Made by a program: the position numbers and the translations under genes. Below, piece by piece: positions 5,615 through 7,324 of a DNA stretch of 7,324 nt. Within the stretch, counting starts at the first letter, position 1. Each line of letters opens with the position of its first letter. Under the pieces are notes generated by a model that was not told the DNA's origin, searched no databases, and saw nothing but the letters and a program-made list of their open reading frames with translations. Source of the stretch: UBA11524 sp963642705 (GTDB lineage Bacteria; Bacillota; Clostridia; Christensenellales; Aristaeellaceae); NCBI GenBank assembly GCA_963642705.1, contig CAVIHU010000061.1, forward strand, positions 1 to 7,324, written 5' to 3'.

Positions 5615-6358
5615 TCATTTAATCATTCGCACACTTTCGGCTATTCTTATAGCTTCATCGCGCGATCCAGTGTAGTCAATCATAAGAATGCGATTGTCGA
5701 TGTTCCACAGAATTGCCGTCCATGGCCCTTTCTCACTGATCATTGCGAGGTGTCCATTGATTGTGATATAGTCAATCGTAGCATTTTCAGTATCCAGTGC
5801 TCCGCCTGTGCCGTCGCTCATATCATCAAACCATAAATCTCTGCCATCAGGGTGTGTATACAGTACGGTTTCTGGGGTTACTACATCGGTCAGCACCATA
5901 CCGTCTGGAATATACGCGGGGTAATAGTAGCCTTCCCAGTCAGCAGGGACGTTCATAATTTCACCCGAGTCTTCAAACCCGAAGGACGTGTAGCGCTCTT
6001 CGATGTTCATCATGAACTGCATTAGTCTGATTCGCACCGTAGAATCTGTGGCAACTGCGGCAGTCAGCCCTAAATAACAGACGAGCAACAGACAGGCGGC
6101 CACTTTTGCGACCTGCGGGAATGTCCTGAAAACCAAGCGCTTGATTTCATCTTTGCGGCAGCTTCGATCGATATATCGAAGCATTTTTTGTTCGCTGCTT
6201 TTTACAAGGTCCTGCAAGGCTTCGTCTGCATCGCTTTCCTGCTCTATGCGTTCCAACTCAGCCTCCTGCTTTTCCAGCAGCACGATTTTCAGCTTCAGGG
6301 ACGATAAGTCGCCCCGAAGCGCTTCTATATCTTTCGGAACACGATGGGAATTAGCCAT
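5615..6358 (-). CDS. DUF4367-type membrane protein, candidate anti-sigma factor
   Basis: A 247-aa single-pass membrane protein. Residues 1-70 are charged and cytoplasmic, with a likely coiled coil at about 8-60 (repeated E, K, L spacing through LKLKIVLLEKQEAELERIEQ). A membrane helix follows at about 83-105. The outer domain at about 138-247 has YYPAYIPDGM and the closing AESVRMI typical of DUF4367 proteins found beside ECF sigma factors in Clostridia. The sequence DSTVRIRLMQFM just after the membrane helix is also typical of this group. The start ATG 6356-6358 overlaps the sigma gene's end by 8 nt (ATGGCTAA) and has AAGGAGGTGG upstream inside that gene, so translation is coupled, as expected for a protein that must match the sigma factor in amount. 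Binding to the sigma factor is inferred from neighbourhood and topology. No zinc-binding HxxxCxxC anti-sigma motif is visible in the N-terminal part. Confidence 0.82.
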   Translation of the reverse strand: MANSHRVPKDIEALRGDLSSLKLKIVLLEKQEAELERIEQESDADEALQDLVKSSEQKMLRYIDRSCRKDEIKRLVFRTFPQVAKVAACLLLVCYLGLTAAVATDSTVRIRLMQFMMNIEERYTSFGFEDSGEIMNVPADWEGYYYPAYIPDGMVLTDVVTPETVLYTHPDGRDLWFDDMSDGTGGALDTENATIDYITINGHLAMISEKGPWTAILWNIDNRILMIDYTGSRDEAIRIAESVRMIK

Positions 6359-6923
6359 GTTCTTCCACCTCCTTGAATAACGCCAGCAGATGCTTTCGAG
6401 CTCTGCTCAGGTACATGCGAACACTATCCTGACCGATATGAAGAATTGCAGCGATTTCTTTGTCGGAACTTTCGTCTGCATACTTCATCGTAAGCAGCAG
6501 ACGTTCATTTTCCGGCAGCCGTGACAGGGCCTCACGCAAAACATCCATTTCGGCATTCTGAAGAATCGTGTCATCCACCTCACTTTCAGACGCAACGTTG
6601 TCAAAAAATGCTTCGTCCGTTGGAAGGAATGAATGCCGGTTGTGGCGATTCCGTTTGCGAACATAGTCGATGGAATCGTTCCGTATAATAGTAGCGACAT
6701 AGGACCTCATTCTGAAACACGAAATCTCTCGCAAAATCTCAATATTGTCGATCATCTCAGCAATCGCGGCCATGACCATATCCTCAGCGACATGAGGATC
6801 CTGCACAATCTTCACGGCAATTGCGAACATCAGTTTTCTGTATTTCAGATAAATCTCCGTCACTAGCGAACGTTCATCATCGTTTCCGATGAGCATGATC
6901 ATAAGTGGGATGGTTGACATCAT
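6351..6923 (-). CDS. RNA polymerase ECF-type sigma-70 factor
   Basis: A 190-aa sigma factor with only regions 2 and 4. Region 2 spans about 22-92: EIYLKYRKLMFAIAVKIV, then DPHVAEDMV (core-binding helix) and RSYVATIIRNDSIDYVRKR (-10 recognition). A linker rich in acidic residues (103-122) follows. Region 4 spans about 127-184: LSRLPENERLLLTMKY, then the helix-turn-helix DKEIAAILHIGQDSVRMYLSRARKHL. There is no C-terminal SnoaL-like or other extension. The start ATG 6921-6923 has AGGAGG 8 nt upstream; a second ATG follows directly and a third (IMLIGNDDE) lies in frame a few codons later, so the exact N-terminus is uncertain. The gene is first in the locus and overlaps the DUF4367 gene. It probably controls its own operon, the two secreted proteins, or both, in response to an envelope signal. 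Confidence 0.9.
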   Translation of the reverse strand: MMSTIPLMIMLIGNDDERSLVTEIYLKYRKLMFAIAVKIVQDPHVAEDMVMAAIAEMIDNIEILREISCFRMRSYVATIIRNDSIDYVRKRNRHNRHSFLPTDEAFFDNVASESEVDDTILQNAEMDVLREALSRLPENERLLLTMKYADESSDKEIAAILHIGQDSVRMYLSRARKHLLALFKEVEEHG

Positions 6924-6970
6924 CTGTTTGTCCTCCTGCTGCAGTCAGACTGGAAACGCATACCCTTTTA

Positions 6971-6999
6971 ATTTTACTGTTTTCATTGTTAATTGTCTA
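6971..6999 (-). promoter_or_regulatory. SigA-like promoter for the sigma factor/DUF4367 genes
   Basis: On the minus strand TAGACA (6994-6999) and TAAAAT (6971-6976) are separated by exactly 17 nt. Each differs from consensus by one base. The predicted start at about 6964 leaves a leader of roughly 40 nt before the sigma gene. This would give constitutive basal expression; an additional autoregulated ECF promoter is not excluded. Confidence 0.5.
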
Positions 7000-7043
7000 T
7001 CACTTGGGGAAATAAAATGCGTTGTCAGATAATCCGGAATTAG

Positions 7044-7229
7044 AAACACCAAAAGGAGATGGGCGGCAGAGGAGTAAAGATGGTAAGGTACTTCCATGTA
7101 GCCGACATGAAACGGACGATGAAGACATGGGATGAATGGCTGCGGCGCAGATTCCGCATGTACATGAGCCGGACAAAAAACAGAAAGAAATGCTGTTGCC
7201 TGCTTGACAAACCAATGTTTACGCTATAG
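7044..7229 (+). pseudogene. Group II intron reverse transcriptase/maturase, C-terminal relic
   Basis: The frame between TAG 7041-7043 and TAG 7227-7229 contains, at 7071-7166, the sequence GVKMVRYFHVADMKRTM followed by TWDEWLRRRFRMYM. This matches the C-terminal GIIM (maturase-specific) domain of bacterial group II intron proteins, which usually reads RGWVxYFxxADM, then DxWxRRRxRMxIWKQWK. Here the conserved Trp of the GW pair is replaced, the IWKQWK segment is lost after RMYM, and the remaining frame decays into KNRKKCCCLLDKP. Only about 50 codons of a protein of some 400-600 remain. No domain V/VI intron RNA structure follows. The AAAAGG before ATG 7059 is probably chance. It marks an old intron insertion whose other parts have been deleted. 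Confidence 0.75.
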
Positions 7230-7232
7230 AAT
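7204..7232 (+). promoter_or_regulatory. Near-consensus SigA promoter for the TetR-like gene
   Basis: TTGACA (7204-7209) is a perfect -35, and TAGAAT (7227-7232), one base from consensus, is the -10, with exactly 17 nt between. The expected transcription start at about 7239-7240 falls at the centre of the first operator palindrome. The gene's ribosome binding site and start follow 30-45 nt later. The promoter lies within the tail of the maturase relic. Confidence 0.82.
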
Positions 7233-7260
7233 ATAGCAGTGCTATATAGCAGTGTTATAT
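7231..7260 (+). promoter_or_regulatory. Two tandem overlapping palindromic operators
   Basis: The first is a perfect 17-bp palindrome, ATATAGCA-G-TGCTATAT (7231-7247). The second, ATATAGCA-G-TGTTATAT (7244-7260), has the same sequence with one substitution. They share four bases and their centres are 13 bp apart, so they present successive faces of the helix. Together they cover the end of the -10 box, the start site and the early leader. GAATATA (7229-7235) and TATATTC (7256-7262) also form an outer inverted repeat. This is the usual arrangement for autorepression by a dimeric TetR-type protein, and two dimers could bind side by side. Confidence 0.75.
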
Positions 7261-7282
7261 TCTAATGGGAAGGAGTGCTGAA

Positions 7283-7324
7283 ATGTCCGTTAAGGCAGAC
7301 AATACCAGAGAGAACATTTTAAGT
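7283..7324 (+). CDS. Probable TetR-family transcriptional regulator, N-terminus only (3' end outside window)
   Basis: The ATG at 7283-7285 follows GAAGGAG (7269-7275) with a 7-nt gap. The fourteen codons in the window read MSVKADNTRENILS. The pattern of a short polar N-terminus followed by TRENIL is how the first helix of TetR DNA-binding domains usually begins (xTRExILxAAxxLF). The strong promoter with tandem palindromic operators directly upstream fits an autoregulated repressor. With only 14 residues visible the family call rests on this short pattern plus the operator context; other helix-turn-helix families are possible. Confidence 0.62.
   Translation, partial: MSVKADNTRENILS

Noticed and set aside
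7000..7215. Minus-strand 71-codon frame opposite the maturase relic
   Set aside because: It is antisense to a recognisable maturase fragment and has no ribosome binding site.

Overview
The window reads as accessory chromosome of a Gram-positive, low-to-mid GC anaerobe, most likely a gut Clostridia member (Oscillospirales or Lachnospirales type). The evidence is strong AGGAGG-type ribosome binding sites before almost every gene, an ECF sigma factor paired with a DUF4367-type membrane protein, FtsX-like split permeases, a DUF4143-type ATPase and a relic of a group II intron maturase. This placement is inference from gene families; nothing in the window fixes the genus.

Layout. (1) Positions 1-860, plus strand: the C-terminal part of a DUF4143-type AAA ATPase whose start lies outside the window. 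(2) 861-1343: about 480 bases with no convincing gene, closed by a strong plus-oriented intrinsic terminator at 1283-1321. (3) 1344-6923, all minus strand: a seven-gene locus. In transcription order it holds an ECF sigma factor, a DUF4367-type membrane protein (candidate anti-sigma factor, overlapping the sigma gene by 8 nt), a secreted 141-aa protein, a secreted 126-aa Cys-containing protein, two FtsX-like permeases and a MacB/LolD-type ABC ATPase. (4) 6924-7043: the sigma promoter region. (5) 7044-7229, plus strand: a degenerate C-terminal fragment of a group II intron reverse transcriptase/maturase. (6) 7204-7324, plus strand: a near-consensus SigA promoter overlapped by two tandem palindromic operators, then the first 14 codons of a probable TetR-family regulator.

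How the minus-strand locus may work (inference): the sigma factor is held at the membrane by the DUF4367 protein and released by an envelope signal. Downstream lie two Sec-type secreted proteins and an ABC transporter with two separate four-helix permeases. The last four genes (126-aa protein, two permeases, ATPase) are tightly packed and look like one transcription unit. A Sec-exported small protein directly followed by FtsX-like membrane proteins and an ATPase recalls the lactococcin-972 type of bacteriocin locus, but I see no sequence identity that proves this. An antimicrobial-peptide resistance or envelope-stress role is equally open.

The most unusual non-coding structure lies upstream of the 126-aa protein gene. 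A 10-codon leader ORF with an excellent Shine-Dalgarno ends inside the 5' arm of a perfect 12-bp stem, which encloses two smaller hairpins (a three-way junction). A second strong hairpin sits between the secreted-protein gene and the first permease, immediately before the permease ribosome binding site. Together they suggest post-transcriptional control of the secreted protein and of its ratio to the transporter.
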